64,000 nt of DNA from Dehalococcoidia bacterium (GCA_012959765.1 DUCO01000046.1:122748-186747); one strand, 5' to 3'; shown: positions 17,088 through 28,624, counted from the stretch's first letter. The notes: a model not told the origin generated them from the sequence alone. Program-made: numbers and translations.

Positions 17088-17121
17088 CGTTGATATTTAG
17101 CTACAGATTTAGCCTATGCGG

Positions 17122-18261
17122 TTACGGCAGCGCCAGGTTATTTCGGTGAATTACTTCCGCGCCGTAGTAGTGACCCAGCAGGTCGGGCAGCGCCTTGGAA
17201 TTCACACCTTTTATCAGTTCGACATCGCTTGAAGGGTATGAAGCGAGGCCCCATCCGATCGTCGTTCCGTCGATTTCCGTTACTTCAATGATATCGCCCC
17301 GCTTGAAGGAACCGGAAACTGAGACTATTCCAATCGGCAAAAGACTGTTGCCGCGGTTCTTCAGGGCATTGGATGCACCTGCGTCTATAGCGACGCTTCC
17401 TCGATGCTCAGAACGGCCGGTAAGAATCCACCGTTTTCGACTTTCGGGTCGTGAAACTGCTGATTCGAATCGTGTTCCGATCATTTCGCCTTTGCAGATT
17501 GATTCGATCACCCCTGCTACCCGCCCCGAAGCAATAACCATCGGAATGCCAGAGTCCATCGAAAGCCGTGCGGCGTCGAGCTTGCTGGCCATTCCACCGC
17601 TACCACGCTGATCGTGTGGGCCGCGGGCGGAGTTTTCTATCGCGTCGTCGATTTTGGTGACTGTTGAGATGAGTTCGGAGTTGGGATCGATGTGGGGATC
17701 GGTTGCGTGGAGGCCATCCATGTCGCCAAGCAGAATCAGTAGATTGGCGTCGATAGTGTTCGCCAGCATCGCCGAAAGCCGGTCGTTGTCGCCGTAGACC
17801 TCGCCCGCCAACTCTTCAACCGCAACCACATCGTTCTCGTTGATGATGGGTACCGCGCCTATCGATAGCAGCGCATCGAGAGTGTTGCGTACGTTGAGGT
17901 AGCGCGACCTGCTCTGTAGATCGCCCCGTGAGATAAGCGCCTGCGCAACTTCAATGTTGTTCCTGGCAAAGAGCTGTTCAAAGGTCATCATAAGTTGGGG
18001 CTGCCCGAGAGCCGCCAGTGCCTGTCGGTAGGCGACTGTTCCCAACTGCAACTTGCCCTTACCGGGTGTTCGCGAAAGTGACTCACGGCCGGCTGCCACT
18101 GCGCCGGAGCTAACGATCAGCACTTCAACTCCCGATGCCTTCACAGCAGCGATATGCTCGCAGATTGCACCGATTACTTCGAGGTCGAGCGAATCCTTCC
18201 CGCTTGTGAGCAGGTTGGTGCCGAGTTTCACGACTATTCGTTTAGGTCGTTTGAGTTCCAT
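17122..18261 (-). CDS. proB: Glutamate 5-kinase with PUA domain
   Basis: A 379-residue amino-acid kinase (EC 2.7.2.11) catalysing the first, usually proline-inhibited, step of proline synthesis. The ATP/substrate parts are clear: IVVKLGTNLLT at the N-terminus, VSSGAVAAGRESL, INENDVVAVEE with NDRLSAMLAN, and GSGGMASKLDAARL. A C-terminal PUA domain follows (from about residue 285, RGSVAIDAGASNAL). It is the first gene of proB-proA-small ORF. The intergenic region to mfd (18262..18528) must hold its promoter. Confidence 0.95.
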   Translation of the reverse strand: MELKRPKRIVVKLGTNLLTSGKDSLDLEVIGAICEHIAAVKASGVEVLIVSSGAVAAGRESLSRTPGKGKLQLGTVAYRQALAALGQPQLMMTFEQLFARNNIEVAQALISRGDLQSRSRYLNVRNTLDALLSIGAVPIINENDVVAVEELAGEVYGDNDRLSAMLANTIDANLLILLGDMDGLHATDPHIDPNSELISTVTKIDDAIENSARGPHDQRGSGGMASKLDAARLSMDSGIPMVIASGRVAGVIESICKGEMIGTRFESAVSRPESRKRWILTGRSEHRGSVAIDAGASNALKNRGNSLLPIGIVSVSGSFKRGDIIEVTEIDGTTIGWGLASYPSSDVELIKGVNSKALPDLLGHYYGAEVIHRNNLALP

Positions 18262-18528
18262 TAGTTACCTGTGGCGAGCGCAAATTAGGTGTGCGAAAAG
18301 CGACTGTACGCGACACCTCTAGTTGATATTGCCTTAAAACCCCGCGTAGTGACTGAAATGTGTAGTGGTTATTTTGTATCGTCGGAGCCCCTCAGTGCTA
18401 GTGTAGAACTACACCAAGGTCACCGGATTTTGTCCGATGGCCCTTTCGCTGTGTTGACGAGGTGTTGGTTGCTGATTGCAGCCGTGTCGGCGCTGGACTT
18501 GTTTAAAGACGGGTATTTGGGAAACTGA

Positions 18529-21500
18529 ATGAGTCTGTCAGGGTTGCTCCCGCTGCTTCGCGAAACCGAGCAGTTTGCGGCGCTTCTAAATAGCCTCAGT
18601 GCTCCCAGAGCACATGCGGCAGTTATGGCACCAGACCCCGCCACCGAATGTACGGTGGCGACGCTTTGGCGCGAGTCGGGCGCGCCCGTTTTCGTTTTAA
18701 CCCCGAATCCAGAGTCGGCGAGAAAGCTTCACGACCGGCTGTTTACATGGCTTGGTGATGACGCTCCGATCTTCCACTTTTCAGAGTCGGAAGACATTCC
18801 ATTCGAACGCTATGTGCCCGACCGCGGAGCGAGTCACAACCGTCTGCGAGCACTTGCCGCAATGCGTGGTGAAGTGAAGGGTGTGAAGCAACCGCTGGTT
18901 ATTTGTTCGATTAACGCCGCTTCACAGGCAACGCTCGAACGACCGGTATTCGATTCATCGACGCACACACTGAGCGTTCGAAATCGAGTCGACCTCGAAG
19001 CTCAGATTCGCCAGTGGGTCGAGATGGGCTACGTCCGCGAACCCACAGTCGAAATTCCCGGTACGTTCTCACGCCGAGGTGGAATTCTCGATATCTTCCC
19101 TGTATCTCGTAGCCGACCGGTTCGAATTGAACTGTTCGATGACGAGGTCGAAAGCATCAGGAATTTCGACCCCGGAACCCAGCGTTCTGGGGGCAAAGTT
19201 CGCAGTGTCACCATTCCGCCCGCCCTTGAAACCCTGCCACGACTCGCCGACGAAGAACAAGTTCAGAACCTGCTCGGGAAGATGGACCTTATCGGTACAT
19301 CTGAAGAGGCACAGTGCCGAATCCCATCGGAACTCAGCCATGCGCTTGCGGGCGAGCCTCTCGACGAAATTTCATATTACGCCGGATTCTTCAATCTCGG
19401 CAACGTGTTCGACTACCTGCCTGCCGAGAGCCTGATGATCGTGCTGCGCCCCGGTGCGATTGAAGAAACTGCTCGATCTCAGGATCGCCGCATGGTTACG
19501 CTTCGTGCGGCCAAAGAAAAGCGTGGTGATGTTCCAGTTGGGTTCGCACAGCCGCACATCGAGTGGGGTTTCCTTTCCGATGCGATCGATGCTCGACCGA
19601 AGAGTGTCACTCTGTCACCGTGGGGCATCGACGCCGAAGAGCTTCCAGGTGGATCAATTTCACTGCCCCTGAAGCTGCCGACGCTGGTGAGTGGAGGTGT
19701 GGAAACCGCCCTCGAAGTTGTTCGCAAGGGCATTCCAGAGAAAAAACGCACTGTCGTCATCACGAACCACGCCCAGCGGTTCCACGAACTAGCTGAGGAG
19801 GCTGGTGTTGAAACCAGCCTCGTAACAACTGTTGATACAGCCCCTGAACCCGGCGAAATTCATGTCGTTCCGGGGCATCTGCTCACCGGATTTTCGATCG
19901 ACGCCGCCGACGGCACCCAAGTCACGATTTTGAGTGACTCCGAAGTATTCGGTATTCAAAAGGAACGTCGTCGGGTTCGCAAGCGCCCGATTCGAAAAGG
20001 CCCAGCGCTCGAAACGTTGAAGCCCGGCTCTTATGTCGTTCACGTCGAGCACGGAGTCGCCAAGTTCACTGGCACCCAGGTGATGGGCTCCGAGGGCCAG
20101 GAATATCTGGTTCTTGAGTACGCCGATGATGACAAGCTCTATGTTCCAACCGAGCATCTCGACCGCATCCAGCTCTATCACGGAACTGCCGATGCATCGC
20201 CGAAACTAACTCGTCTCGGCACGCAGGAGTGGAGCAAAGCGAGGGCTCGTGCGAAGAAAGCCACCGAGCAGCTTGCCGGCGAGCTGATCGCTTTATATGC
20301 GTCTCGACAGGTCGCCACCGGATTCGCAGCCACGACCGATACTCCGTGGCAGGATTCGCTTGAGGCGAGCTTCCCGTACGAAGAAACTCCCGATCAGCTG
20401 ACGACTATCGCTGAGGTAAAGGCCGATATGGAGTCAACGAAGCCGATGGACCGACTCGTTTGTGGTGACGTCGGCTACGGCAAGACCGAAATCGCTCTAA
20501 GGGCAGCGTTTAAAACCGTTCAATCGGGACGTCAGGTCGCAATTCTTGTTCCAACTACCGTGCTCGCTCAGCAACACCTCGAAACCTTCAATGAGCGACT
20601 CGAGCCGTTCCCGGTGACCGTCGATATGCTTTCGCGGTTCCGTACCCCTCGTCAGCAGAAGGAATCGATCGTAAAAATCGCCAATGGCAGTGTAGATATC
20701 GTTATTGGCACTCATCGTCTGCTGCAAAAAGACGTGCGATTCAAAGACCTTGGTCTGGTTATCATCGATGAAGAGCACAAGTTTGGTGTTGGTCACAAGG
20801 AACGCCTCAAGAAGCTGCGCACAGAGGTCGACGTGATGACGCTGAGCGCAACGCCGATCCCACGAACCCTGCACATGTCGCTGGCCGGTGTTCGTGACAT
20901 GAGCACGATCGAAACACCGCCAGAAGAGCGCTTACCGATTAAGACCTACGTTTCGGAAGAAAGCGACGACATGATTCGCGAGGCGATTCTGCGAGAGCTC
21001 GATCGCGGTGGTCAAATTTTCTACCTGCACAACCGTGTCAAAGACATCGAGTTGATCGGCAACAAGCTTCAAAAGCTTGTTGCCGAAGCAAACGTCCAAA
21101 TCGGGCACGGGCAGATGGGCGAAGACGAACTAGAAAACGTGATGGCAGCGTTTGATCGCCACGAGTTCGACGTTTTGTTGTGTACGACGATTATCGAATC
21201 GGGAATAGACTTCCCGAATGCCAACACCCTGATCGTTGATAGGGCCGACATGTTCGGTCTTTCTCAGCTTTACCAGCTTCGCGGCAGAATCGGACGAGGC
21301 ACGAACCGGGCGTACGCATATTTCATGGTTCCTCGGGCGAAGGCACTCACCGAGCAGGCCGAACAACGCTTGAACACGATTCTTGCAGCCACTGAACTTG
21401 GTGCCGGGTACCAGATTGCACTTCGCGACCTTGAGATACGCGGAATCGGAAACCTTCTGGGTGCTGAGCAGTCGGGTCAGATATCGGCTATCGGGTTCGA

Positions 21501-22104
21501 TCTCTACACGAAGCTTCTTGCCGAAGCCGTTCGCCAGCTGAAGGAAGCCCAGAACAACGACGGTGAGCTCGAACCTGCCCCGCCAGAGTTCTCGACTGTT
21601 CGTGTCGATATTGGCATCGACGCACGAATACCCGATAGCTACATCGAAGATCTTGCCCAGCGACTTTCGATCTACCAGCGACTTGCCCGTATCCAGAACG
21701 AGTCGGAGATCGACGATCTCGATGAAGAGATTCGCGACCGGTTTGGTCCGATGCCGACTCACGTAAAACTGCTGATGAAGACGGCACGCATGCGAGTGAT
21801 GGCGGAGGCTGCCGGTATCGAACTGGTGAGCGCCACCGAAACTCGTGCCACGCTGTCGCTGAAGGATCCAACTGGTGGCGCGAGGGCGCCGCTTCAGAAG
21901 ACGCTCGGACTGGGTGTCGACGTTGGTCACATGCAGATTCGAGTTGAGCTGGATCGCGACGATAACGAGTGGATCGACGAGTTGATGGCCGTTATGGAGC
22001 AGGTGAAGATGTTCCAGGAACGAATGATCCAGATGCTAGAAATGGCAATGGCCGGGGCAGAAGAAGCCGCTGCTACTGGCGCATCCGACGTAGCGGGTGG
22101 CTAG
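18529..22104 (+). CDS. mfd: Transcription-repair coupling factor
   Basis: A 1191-residue SF2 ATPase that removes stalled RNA polymerase from lesions and recruits UvrA. Domain order is standard: a UvrB-like N-terminal module ([17 protein letters not shown], then [14 protein letters not shown]), the RNAP-interaction domain ([16 protein letters not shown]), and the translocase with Walker [10 protein letters not shown] (about 646) and Walker B DEEHKFG (about 746, variant of the usual DEEQRFG). It also has [12 protein letters not shown], the RecG-like LRGRIGRG and a C-terminal regulatory TRCF domain. It is divergent from proB. Length and motifs indicate a functional enzyme. Confidence 0.96.
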   Translation: MSLSGLLPLLRETEQFAALLNSLSAPRAHAAVMAPDPATECTVATLWRESGAPVFVLTPNPESARKLHDRLFTWLGDDAPIFHFSESEDIPFERYVPDRGASHNRLRALAAMRGEVKGVKQPLVICSINAASQATLERPVFDSSTHTLSVRNRVDLEAQIRQWVEMGYVREPTVEIPGTFSRRGGILDIFPVSRSRPVRIELFDDEVESIRNFDPGTQRSGGKVRSVTIPPALETLPRLADEEQVQNLLGKMDLIGTSEEAQCRIPSELSHALAGEPLDEISYYAGFFNLGNVFDYLPAESLMIVLRPGAIEETARSQDRRMVTLRAAKEKRGDVPVGFAQPHIEWGFLSDAIDARPKSVTLSPWGIDAEELPGGSISLPLKLPTLVSGGVETALEVVRKGIPEKKRTVVITNHAQRFHELAEEAGVETSLVTTVDTAPEPGEIHVVPGHLLTGFSIDAADGTQVTILSDSEVFGIQKERRRVRKRPIRKGPALETLKPGSYVVHVEHGVAKFTGTQVMGSEGQEYLVLEYADDDKLYVPTEHLDRIQLYHGTADASPKLTRLGTQEWSKARARAKKATEQLAGELIALYASRQVATGFAATTDTPWQDSLEASFPYEETPDQLTTIAEVKADMESTKPMDRLVCGDVGYGKTEIALRAAFKTVQSGRQVAILVPTTVLAQQHLETFNERLEPFPVTVDMLSRFRTPRQQKESIVKIANGSVDIVIGTHRLLQKDVRFKDLGLVIIDEEHKFGVGHKERLKKLRTEVDVMTLSATPIPRTLHMSLAGVRDMSTIETPPEERLPIKTYVSEESDDMIREAILRELDRGGQIFYLHNRVKDIELIGNKLQKLVAEANVQIGHGQMGEDELENVMAAFDRHEFDVLLCTTIIESGIDFPNANTLIVDRADMFGLSQLYQLRGRIGRGTNRAYAYFMVPRAKALTEQAEQRLNTILAATELGAGYQIALRDLEIRGIGNLLGAEQSGQISAIGFDLYTKLLAEAVRQLKEAQNNDGELEPAPPEFSTVRVDIGIDARIPDSYIEDLAQRLSIYQRLARIQNESEIDDLDEEIRDRFGPMPTHVKLLMKTARMRVMAEAAGIELVSATETRATLSLKDPTGGARAPLQKTLGLGVDVGHMQIRVELDRDDNEWIDELMAVMEQVKMFQERMIQMLEMAMAGAEEAAATGASDVAGG

Positions 22105-22279
22105 GCCACTTTTTCTGAGCTGTGTGGGCTGTTGGTTGGGGATGAGGGTTGGTGCGGCTGTTTGGCGTACCAACCTCCTCACAATGACAGAAGCTTGAGG
22201 TCACCTCCTCTCGGCACACTCCTGTACCCTGCGCCCTAATATTCATCCGGATCAGAATTTCAGCAGCAGTGGAGCAAGC

Positions 22280-23173
22280 ATGGGCGCAAAAAAGCCGTTA
22301 ACACCTGAAGTGACAATTATTGGCTGTGGCACACCCACACCATTGCCCGACCGCTTCGGATCGTCGTACGTGGTGCAGATTGGCGACGAGAAGCTACTGT
22401 TTGATTGCGGACCCGCGACCACATGGAAGCTGGCACGAAACGGGATTTCTACAACTGAAATCGATGACGTGTTCTTCACCCATCATCACTTCGATCACGA
22501 TGCCGATTTTCCAACGTTCATTCTCACCCGCTGGGATCAGATGGTTCCTCGTGACAAGACGCTGAACGTCTACGGACCGAAGCTAACCGAAGAGTTCACA
22601 AACGGGATTATTGATGAGGACACCGGACTCTTCGCCCACGATTGGAAAGCGCGCGTACATCATCCCGTATCGCAGGTAACGTTTCAGGATCGCGGGGGAA
22701 TTCTTCCTCGGACCAAACCCGATGTCGATCCCCACAACATGGGTCCAGGCCTCATCAAGTCTGGCTCGACATGGGAGGTTACTGCCGCCCCCGCCGATCA
22801 CGTGCAGCCGTACCTCGACTCACTCGCCTACAGAATCGACACACCGGACGGTTCAGTGGTCCTAACTGGCGATACCGCACCATGCGATTCGGTGACCGAA
22901 CTGGCTAAAGGTGCGGATGTGTTGATGATGATGTGCTGGGAGTCGCACGATCATATGGAGAACAGCGATCACGCAGATGCTTCGTCATCGATTCTGGGTG
23001 CAGCCGAAACTGCGGAAGCGGCCGGTGTGAAGCAGCTTGTGATGGTCCACATCGGTGCACGGCTTACTACCGCCGAAATGAAAGGCCCCCGAGAAGTTGA
23101 AGCGAGGCAGGCTTGGAATGGCAAGCTAATTTGGGGCGAAGAAATGATGAAAGTGCCGTGGCCGGAGGAGTAG
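22280..23173 (+). CDS. Metallo-beta-lactamase fold hydrolase (RNase Z-like)
   Basis: A 297-residue MBL-fold protein. The zinc motif is HHHFDHD (about 74-80), with later ligands in APADHVQPY, VLTGDTAP and VMVHIGAR. The N-terminal VTIIGCGTPTPLPDRFGSS matches the RNase Z/ElaC and arylsulfatase-like MBL group. The exosite arm of true RNase Z is not evident, so a small-molecule hydrolase is as likely as a tRNA 3' nuclease. The start ATG 22280 has GGAG 5 nt upstream. It is a single gene between mfd and a convergent pseudogene. Confidence 0.82.
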   Translation: MGAKKPLTPEVTIIGCGTPTPLPDRFGSSYVVQIGDEKLLFDCGPATTWKLARNGISTTEIDDVFFTHHHFDHDADFPTFILTRWDQMVPRDKTLNVYGPKLTEEFTNGIIDEDTGLFAHDWKARVHHPVSQVTFQDRGGILPRTKPDVDPHNMGPGLIKSGSTWEVTAAPADHVQPYLDSLAYRIDTPDGSVVLTGDTAPCDSVTELAKGADVLMMMCWESHDHMENSDHADASSSILGAAETAEAAGVKQLVMVHIGARLTTAEMKGPREVEARQAWNGKLIWGEEMMKVPWPEE

Positions 23174-23187
23174 ATCGGGTCTGCCGG

Positions 23188-24347
23188 TTACCCCACCAAC
23201 TCCATGCCTTCGTCGATAAGGTGAATGAATGTCGTCAATCGCTGTGAGCACTGCTCGACGGCGGTTTCGTCATCGACCCCTAACCTGCTGCGGAAGAATG
23301 TTTTCCTCGGTTGTTCCGCAAGTAAGGTGATCGCCGTGATTTGCGGAAAGAAAATGACGTAAGTGACCAGCTGGGACAGGTAGGCCAATCGAACATCTGG
23401 CTCCTCACCGGTCCAGCCAGCATCTCGGAGCCCACCGATGTAGGAAGCAAACACTTCTTGCTCGTATTCAGCGATAGTGTCGGCTTCCGACTGGTCCCAC
23501 GTCATCGCCGCACCTGCCAGGGAAGCCAGCATCGACACCTACCGGTGCCAGTCCGGTGGACGACCAATCGACCGCGTAAGTAATTCTTTCTCCGTTCTCT
23601 TCAACCGGGAACAGATTTCTCGCATGACAGTCGTTGTGTGCGACCGTTCTTGGTTTTCCTCGAGTGGAATCGATAAGGCGTCCGGCATATTCGACGAGTC
23701 GCAACATCCGATCCATCCCAACACCCTCGACCAGTCGACGGATGCTCGGATGATCTACTTTAGAACCGAGCGACAAAATGCTGTCGCCCATTGCGGCCAG
23801 GACACCAGATCGACGATCGGCGGACATATCAGTTGTAATCCAGCCGCCGGTGGGATGGTCGTGCTCGCTCCACAGTCCGTTGAACTGCCCAATGTGGCGA
23901 GCTGATTCGATGAATTGCTCGCCCGTCCAGGGCGGTTGAACACCGTCAGAAAGGTCTTTCATCCACAGCGCGTAACTTTCGTCGCCTTGGTCCGTAAGTT
24001 CGAAAACAGGAGCGGGTCTCAGGGCGGTGTCGATCAGCTCCAAATCTCCTGATTTCAGAGCTTCGATCTCTTTTACCGCTCCATGACCGGTGATCCGTTC
24101 ACGGATCCGAGGATCCAGAATCTTCAGAACTGACGACCATTTCATGGATTCGCCCCCCGGAATCGGCGAGTCCCGAAACCTTCTAAAGCCCGACAGTTCC
24201 ATTCCCTTTGCTAGTGACCTCGATCGAACGAGCCTGCCACAAAATCTTGCCATCGATTTTGAGGCCGCCGAGGGTCTGTTCTGCGATGGGCGTTATCTCG
24301 GCCGCGGGCATAACGTTTATCTGATCAGTTATAGATTCAGAGGCCAT
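23188..24347 (-). pseudogene. Aminoglycoside phosphotransferase (APH/ChoK-like) family, two frameshifts
   Basis: Three overlapping frames together give one kinase-like protein. Frame 1 (from ATG 24347) ends in GNGTVGL at a TAG (24183..24185). Frame 2 resumes at once with RRFRDSPIPGGESMKWSSVLKIL and carries the catalytic loop HNDCHARNLF and VDWSSTGLAPVGVD. Frame 3 takes over near 23530 with LASLAGAAMTWDQSE and continues to 23188. Each junction is explained by one extra base. As read it cannot make a full protein. It is either decayed or a consensus error. APH-fold kinases phosphorylate small alcohols; the substrate here is unknown. Confidence 0.75.
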
Positions 24348-24514
24348 TTGCGGATCCAAAGCAGATAGTTAGGGGGGCATGATGGAACAGTATGACTCCC
24401 TGCAAAATATTGGGCAATCAGCGATTGCCTATCAGGTTTATTACAGAAAACAGGGTCAATGCTTTTGCGGCGATCGAGTACGTCGAGCATTCGCAAGCTG
24501 TACGATTGCCCGCC

Positions 24515-26254
24515 ATGACCACATCCAACAAAAGCTACCCGAACTCATCCCCGCTCGAAGTTGCCACCGAGGGCAACCTCGAGCTAACGACCCGTGATGG
24601 CATTACGCTGCGTGCCGATGTCTATCACCCGGTTGGCGGCGGCAAGTACTCAACGCTCGTCTGTCGCACGCCGTACCAGAAGCTGACTCCCCGCTACGTT
24701 GAGACAGCCACCGATCTCGCATCAAGAGGCTATACAGTTGTGATGCAAGACTTCCGGGGTCGCTATGCATCAGACGGCGACTACGAATGGATGTGGCGTG
24801 AGCGCAACGAAACCCACGACACCCCCGACGGCTACGACACCATCGAGTGGGCTGCGAAGCTTGAGTGGAGCGACGGTAGGGTTGGCACCTGGGGCCACTC
24901 AAACGCCAGCTGGGCTATCTGGATGATGCTCGATTCACAGCCGCCAAGTCTCGCCTCAACTCTTGCCAGCGGAATTTCGCAAAATATTCTTGATATCAAC
25001 TTCGGTATTTTCGAAACGGGTCGTCGGCTTGAGTGGACTTACGGGATGGGCGCCGACATGCGCAGGCGAGCCGAACTCACCGATGGCGCAACGACTCCGA
25101 CCGAGGCTGCCAAGCGTTGGAGTGAGGTAGAACGCGGGAAGTACATGTGGTGGCTGCCGCTTGGTGAGATTCCAGGTTCAGTTTTTTCCGAGCTCGATCC
25201 GCAGCTACAGGATTATCACCGAAACCAGAACGGCGAGTTCCAGCATTTCGGCGATATCCACTCGAAGGTACAAACCCCGATTTACCAGATCACTGGATGG
25301 TGGGATCGCCTGATCGGCACGATCGACAACTTCGAGGGACTCACCAAAAACGGACCTGAAGAATTGCGCGATAAGCACAGGCTAATCATTGGCCCGTGGG
25401 GTCACGATGCAACCCGGTACGTTGGCAAGATAGGCCCGGTCGATTACGGTCCAGACGCTGCGACTACGTATGCCGATTTAATTGCCCGCTGGTACGACTT
25501 TGATCTTAAGGGCATCGACAATGGCCTGGAAGACGAAGCGCCGCTTCAGATGTGGGTTCTTGGTGAAGATAAGTGGCGTGGCGAGAATGAGTGGCCGCTT
25601 GCTCGAACTGAGTACACCAACTTCTATCTCCACTCCCAGGGCAGTGCAAACACCGTTGGTGGAGACGGCTCTCTGTCGCTTGAGCAGCCAGCAGCAAGCG
25701 ACAGAGAGTACGACGAGTACAGCTACGACCCTCGCGACCCGGTGATGAGCCTGATGCGCGCCGATTCGCAGGCTGCCCCTGTCGATCAGTCGCCACACGA
25801 TCAGCGCGAGGATATTCTCGTTTACGACTTCCCTGTTTTCGATTCGGAACTCGAAGTTACAGGCCCTATTTCACTTAAACTCTGGGCTAAAACCGATGGG
25901 CTCGATACCGATTTCACCGCAAAGCTTGCAGTTGTGTATGAAGACGGGCTGGCTGTGAACCTGACCTACGGCATCATGCGAGCCCAGTACCGAAATGGCT
26001 ATGAAAACCCAACGCTGCTCGAACCCGGAGAAGTGGTTGAGTACACGATCAAGCTGAACCCGATCGGCTGCATGTTCAAGCCGGGCCAAAAGCTGCGGTT
26101 GTACGTTTCGAGTTCAGATTTTCCGAATTTCGACCGGAACCACAACACCGGCAAGGACTACTGGTCGGATGCCGAGTTACGCACTGCTCAGCAGACGATA
26201 TTCCACTCGGCGGATCGACCTTCGCACCTGGTGCTACCGGTAATTCCTCGCTGA
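24515..26254 (+). CDS. CocE/NonD family hydrolase (X-Pro dipeptidyl-peptidase-like)
   Basis: A protein of about 579 residues with an N-terminal alpha/beta-hydrolase domain (LELTTRDGITLRADVYHP; MQDFRGRYASDG) and a C-terminal jelly-roll typical of X-Pro peptidase/cocaine esterase (LEVTGPISLKLWAKT; GQKLRLYVSSSDFP). The nucleophile elbow reads TWGHSNASW, so Ser is in GHSNA rather than the usual GxSYxG. The acid/base appears in IGPWGHDATR. The ATG at 24515 starts just before the domain. The frame extends upstream to 24392 without clear sequence. It probably hydrolyses amides or esters of acyl-peptides. Confidence 0.85.
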   Translation: MTTSNKSYPNSSPLEVATEGNLELTTRDGITLRADVYHPVGGGKYSTLVCRTPYQKLTPRYVETATDLASRGYTVVMQDFRGRYASDGDYEWMWRERNETHDTPDGYDTIEWAAKLEWSDGRVGTWGHSNASWAIWMMLDSQPPSLASTLASGISQNILDINFGIFETGRRLEWTYGMGADMRRRAELTDGATTPTEAAKRWSEVERGKYMWWLPLGEIPGSVFSELDPQLQDYHRNQNGEFQHFGDIHSKVQTPIYQITGWWDRLIGTIDNFEGLTKNGPEELRDKHRLIIGPWGHDATRYVGKIGPVDYGPDAATTYADLIARWYDFDLKGIDNGLEDEAPLQMWVLGEDKWRGENEWPLARTEYTNFYLHSQGSANTVGGDGSLSLEQPAASDREYDEYSYDPRDPVMSLMRADSQAAPVDQSPHDQREDILVYDFPVFDSELEVTGPISLKLWAKTDGLDTDFTAKLAVVYEDGLAVNLTYGIMRAQYRNGYENPTLLEPGEVVEYTIKLNPIGCMFKPGQKLRLYVSSSDFPNFDRNHNTGKDYWSDAELRTAQQTIFHSADRPSHLVLPVIPR

Positions 26255-26279
26255 GGAGTAACGCCCACATAGCGTTTTT

Positions 26280-26712
26280 TTAGCCACGGCCTTCGAGAGG
26301 TAGTTTTATTCGGAGCGTCGAGCCAGAAGTTACGCCCGACACTATCGAAAACATTAACGCTTTTCTTATCGAGTAATTCCGACACCAACTTGGCGTCAAG
26401 TGAAATCGTCTGACCCGGCTCGAATGTCGATGTCCCTGAAGATGACCCCATGCAAAGGACGCCAGTTGCGGGGGCACTTGTAATCAGTGAAATTCGATCG
26501 AAAACAAATAGTTGACGAACAGCATCTGCAATCGAGTTGATTGTTGCCGAATCGATGGTCGAAGAATTCTGAATGGCGGCGTTTACTTCACCCAGTACGC
26601 GCGATTCAATTGCGGCCAGTTCTTGCCAGTTCATCGGCTGTTCACCGAACGACGAGGTGGATTCGTCTTTCTCGGATCGATCGCTATCTCGTTTTCCTGT
26701 TTGTGAGCTCAT
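26280..26712 (-). pseudogene. GAF-domain sensor fragment, frameshifted and truncated
   Basis: Starts at 26712 with a Ser/Asp/Glu-rich segment. A GAF-like region follows (IADAVRQLFVFDRISLITSAP, with a later VNVFDSVG). The frame then shifts by one base and continues as VTSGSTLRIKLPLEGRG, the usual late GAF strand, and stops at 26280..26282. Read without the shift, the first frame would run 67 bp into the convergent CocE gene, which is unlikely. The kinase or output domain expected after a GAF module is missing, so this looks like a remnant. Confidence 0.6.
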
Positions 26713-27021
26713 ACACGTTGCTACCTACGATTGAGTTCAGCTATTTCCTCATCACCAGAAATACGTGATGCCCTAAAAAGGGAATCGCTTTTCTCCAGCC
26801 AGCAAGGCGTGAGAAATAGTTAGACATGACAAATTATTCGACTCGTCAATCTTCTACAGTGTGTTCGCGTTGTGCGGGCGCGAAAAACCGAACTATATCA
26901 ATAGCGCCGTTGCATTCTGATCGTGCAAGCACCTATGTAACCAGTTCAGTGTGCAACAACGAGCGTAATTCTAACAACATGCATACGAGAGTTACGACCC
27001 TGTCCAGGGTTCCATGATTCA
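26713..27021. other. Intergenic stretch with nothing clear
   Basis: About 309 bases between the GAF remnant and a membrane protein gene. A 63-codon plus-strand frame (26826..27017) is Ser/Thr/Asn-rich, with no Shine-Dalgarno or recognisable pattern, and is judged spurious. It presumably holds the promoters of both flanking, divergent genes. Confidence 0.5.
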
Positions 27022-27615
27022 ATGGTTAACAACATGAACGACCAACAGAAAAATTACTTTCACCTAGTCAAAGCATCGGGCCGCGCGTTCGGTTTTCTTG
27101 GGCTGCTGCTCGGAGTGACCGGTGGTGTATTGACCGGAGTCGCAGTGAAGGGACTGATTGGTGAACCAGTGGTTTCGGGCGGTGGTGCGGCGGCGTTTTA
27201 TATTGCGTTCGGTATAAGTTCGCTCTTAACGCTGTACGTGATGTTCAATTACGTGACGATGAGCCTGCGAGTTGATTCGGGTGAAAATGGCGTTTTCGAC
27301 GTCAGGCTCGGAATGAAATCCGCTTCGGTAAACATCGCCGATATAACCGCTGTAAGAGTGGCCGAGCCAAAGTCGAGAATGACACGGGTTGCAAGTCAGG
27401 CGAAAAGCGGAAGCCGAACCAAGTTACAGATATGGAGCGTGCTTGGCGTTGGCACGGGAATAGAACTGGATATCGCTAAAAGTGACGACGGTGCGCCTGC
27501 TATGTGGTTCGTTTCGTCAAACGATCCAGAAGCTTTGAGCGAGAAGCTAAATTCGCTGATTACGTCGCCTGACGATGAACCTGCTGAAACTGCTGATATC
27601 GAACCCGAAGCTTGA
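27022..27615 (+). CDS. Two-helix membrane protein of unknown function
   Basis: A 197-residue protein. Two predicted membrane helices lie at about 22-45 (FGFLGLLLGVTGGVLTGVAV) and 55-78 (AAAFYIAFGISSLLTLYVMF). A soluble beta-rich domain follows (MSLRVDSGENGVFDVRLG... WFVSSNDPEALSEKLNSLI) that resembles a PH-like bacterial domain facing the cytoplasm, and the tail is acidic. The start may be ATG 27022 or ATG 27034. No family name can be given with confidence. It is single and convergent with the aldo/keto reductase. Confidence 0.7.
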   Translation: MVNNMNDQQKNYFHLVKASGRAFGFLGLLLGVTGGVLTGVAVKGLIGEPVVSGGGAAAFYIAFGISSLLTLYVMFNYVTMSLRVDSGENGVFDVRLGMKSASVNIADITAVRVAEPKSRMTRVASQAKSGSRTKLQIWSVLGVGTGIELDIAKSDDGAPAMWFVSSNDPEALSEKLNSLITSPDDEPAETADIEPEA

Positions 27616-27637
27616 TTCTGGCGCAACGGGATGTTTG

Positions 27638-28624
27638 CTAAACGTAGCGGTTCGTCGCCTCGTCTAGCGCCTCGAATTCGTCGCTCGCCAGCTGCCAGGT
27701 CATTGCCGATGCGTTGTCGGCTGCTTGCGCTGCAGATTTGGCACCGGGAATCGGCAGGGTGCCCTTTTCGATCAGCCAGTTTAGCGCGACCTGAGAAGCC
27801 GAAGCATTGTGGACACTTGCAATGTCGTTCATCAGCGCAATCAGCGGTGGAAGCATCTTCAACCGCTTTCTCGCCCAGCGAAGTCGCCTGAGCAGCGGTG
27901 GTGGATTATCTGTGCGGTACTTGCCCGTTAGTAACCCTTCTGAAAGCGGTCCATAAGAGATTACCGACACTCCCAGATCACGGCATGTATCCAGAACTCC
28001 GTTTGATTCGACAACGCGATTCAACAGGCTGTAGCCAACCTGGTTCGACGCCAGCACTACGCCTCGTTGAGCCAGCAAATCGTGCGCTCGTTTCGTTTGC
28101 TCAGTCGAATAGTTCGACACGCCAACGGCCTTAACCAGCCCGCCCTGGGCAGCATAGGCGAGTGCGTCCAGCCAGTACTCGTAGCCACGTGGTCGTATCG
28201 GAAAGTGGATTTGATAGAGGTCAATCGATTTCGTTTCTAGTCGACGCAGACTGGCGTTCTGGGCTCGGCGTAATGAAGACCGATGCAGCCGCCACGGATA
28301 CGGAAAGAACTTTGTGGCAACCAGTGGTGCTGAGATTATTTTTGATCCGTTGGAAAGTGTTTTCTGACTGTTGGTCAGACGTCCGAGGATTGTCTCCGAG
28401 CGGCCTCGCCCGTATATCTCGGCAGTATCGAACCAGTTAATTCCGTGTTCGATACTCGCAGCATATGCACCGGCAAGATCTTCATCCGTATACCCCCGCC
28501 CGTACCCCCAGTAAAACGCGCCACCCCACTGCCATGTACCGGTTCCGACCGGGCTGACTTCGAGGTTCGTCTGGCCGAGTTTCACCCGCGATCGGGCATT
28601 TTGTTTTAAGTGGTTTTCAGACAA
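27638..28624 (-). CDS. Aldo/keto reductase
   Basis: A 328-residue NADPH-dependent (beta/alpha)8 barrel oxidoreductase. The catalytic tetrad is visible: Asp in NWFDTAEIYG, Tyr in the same segment, Lys in PLVATKFFPYP, and His in DLYQIHFP. The cofactor-binding end has IPGAKSAAQAADNASA. Motif spacing fits the bacterial AKR group that includes pyridoxal and sugar-aldehyde reductases. The substrate is unknown. The start ATG at 28624 gives a short polar N-terminus before the first strand. Confidence 0.88.
   Translation of the reverse strand: MSENHLKQNARSRVKLGQTNLEVSPVGTGTWQWGGAFYWGYGRGYTDEDLAGAYAASIEHGINWFDTAEIYGRGRSETILGRLTNSQKTLSNGSKIISAPLVATKFFPYPWRLHRSSLRRAQNASLRRLETKSIDLYQIHFPIRPRGYEYWLDALAYAAQGGLVKAVGVSNYSTEQTKRAHDLLAQRGVVLASNQVGYSLLNRVVESNGVLDTCRDLGVSVISYGPLSEGLLTGKYRTDNPPPLLRRLRWARKRLKMLPPLIALMNDIASVHNASASQVALNWLIEKGTLPIPGAKSAAQAADNASAMTWQLASDEFEALDEATNRYV

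Noticed and set aside
26826..27017. 63-codon ORF upstream of the membrane protein gene
   Set aside because: Polar low-complexity translation, no ribosome site, and overlaps the expected promoter region.
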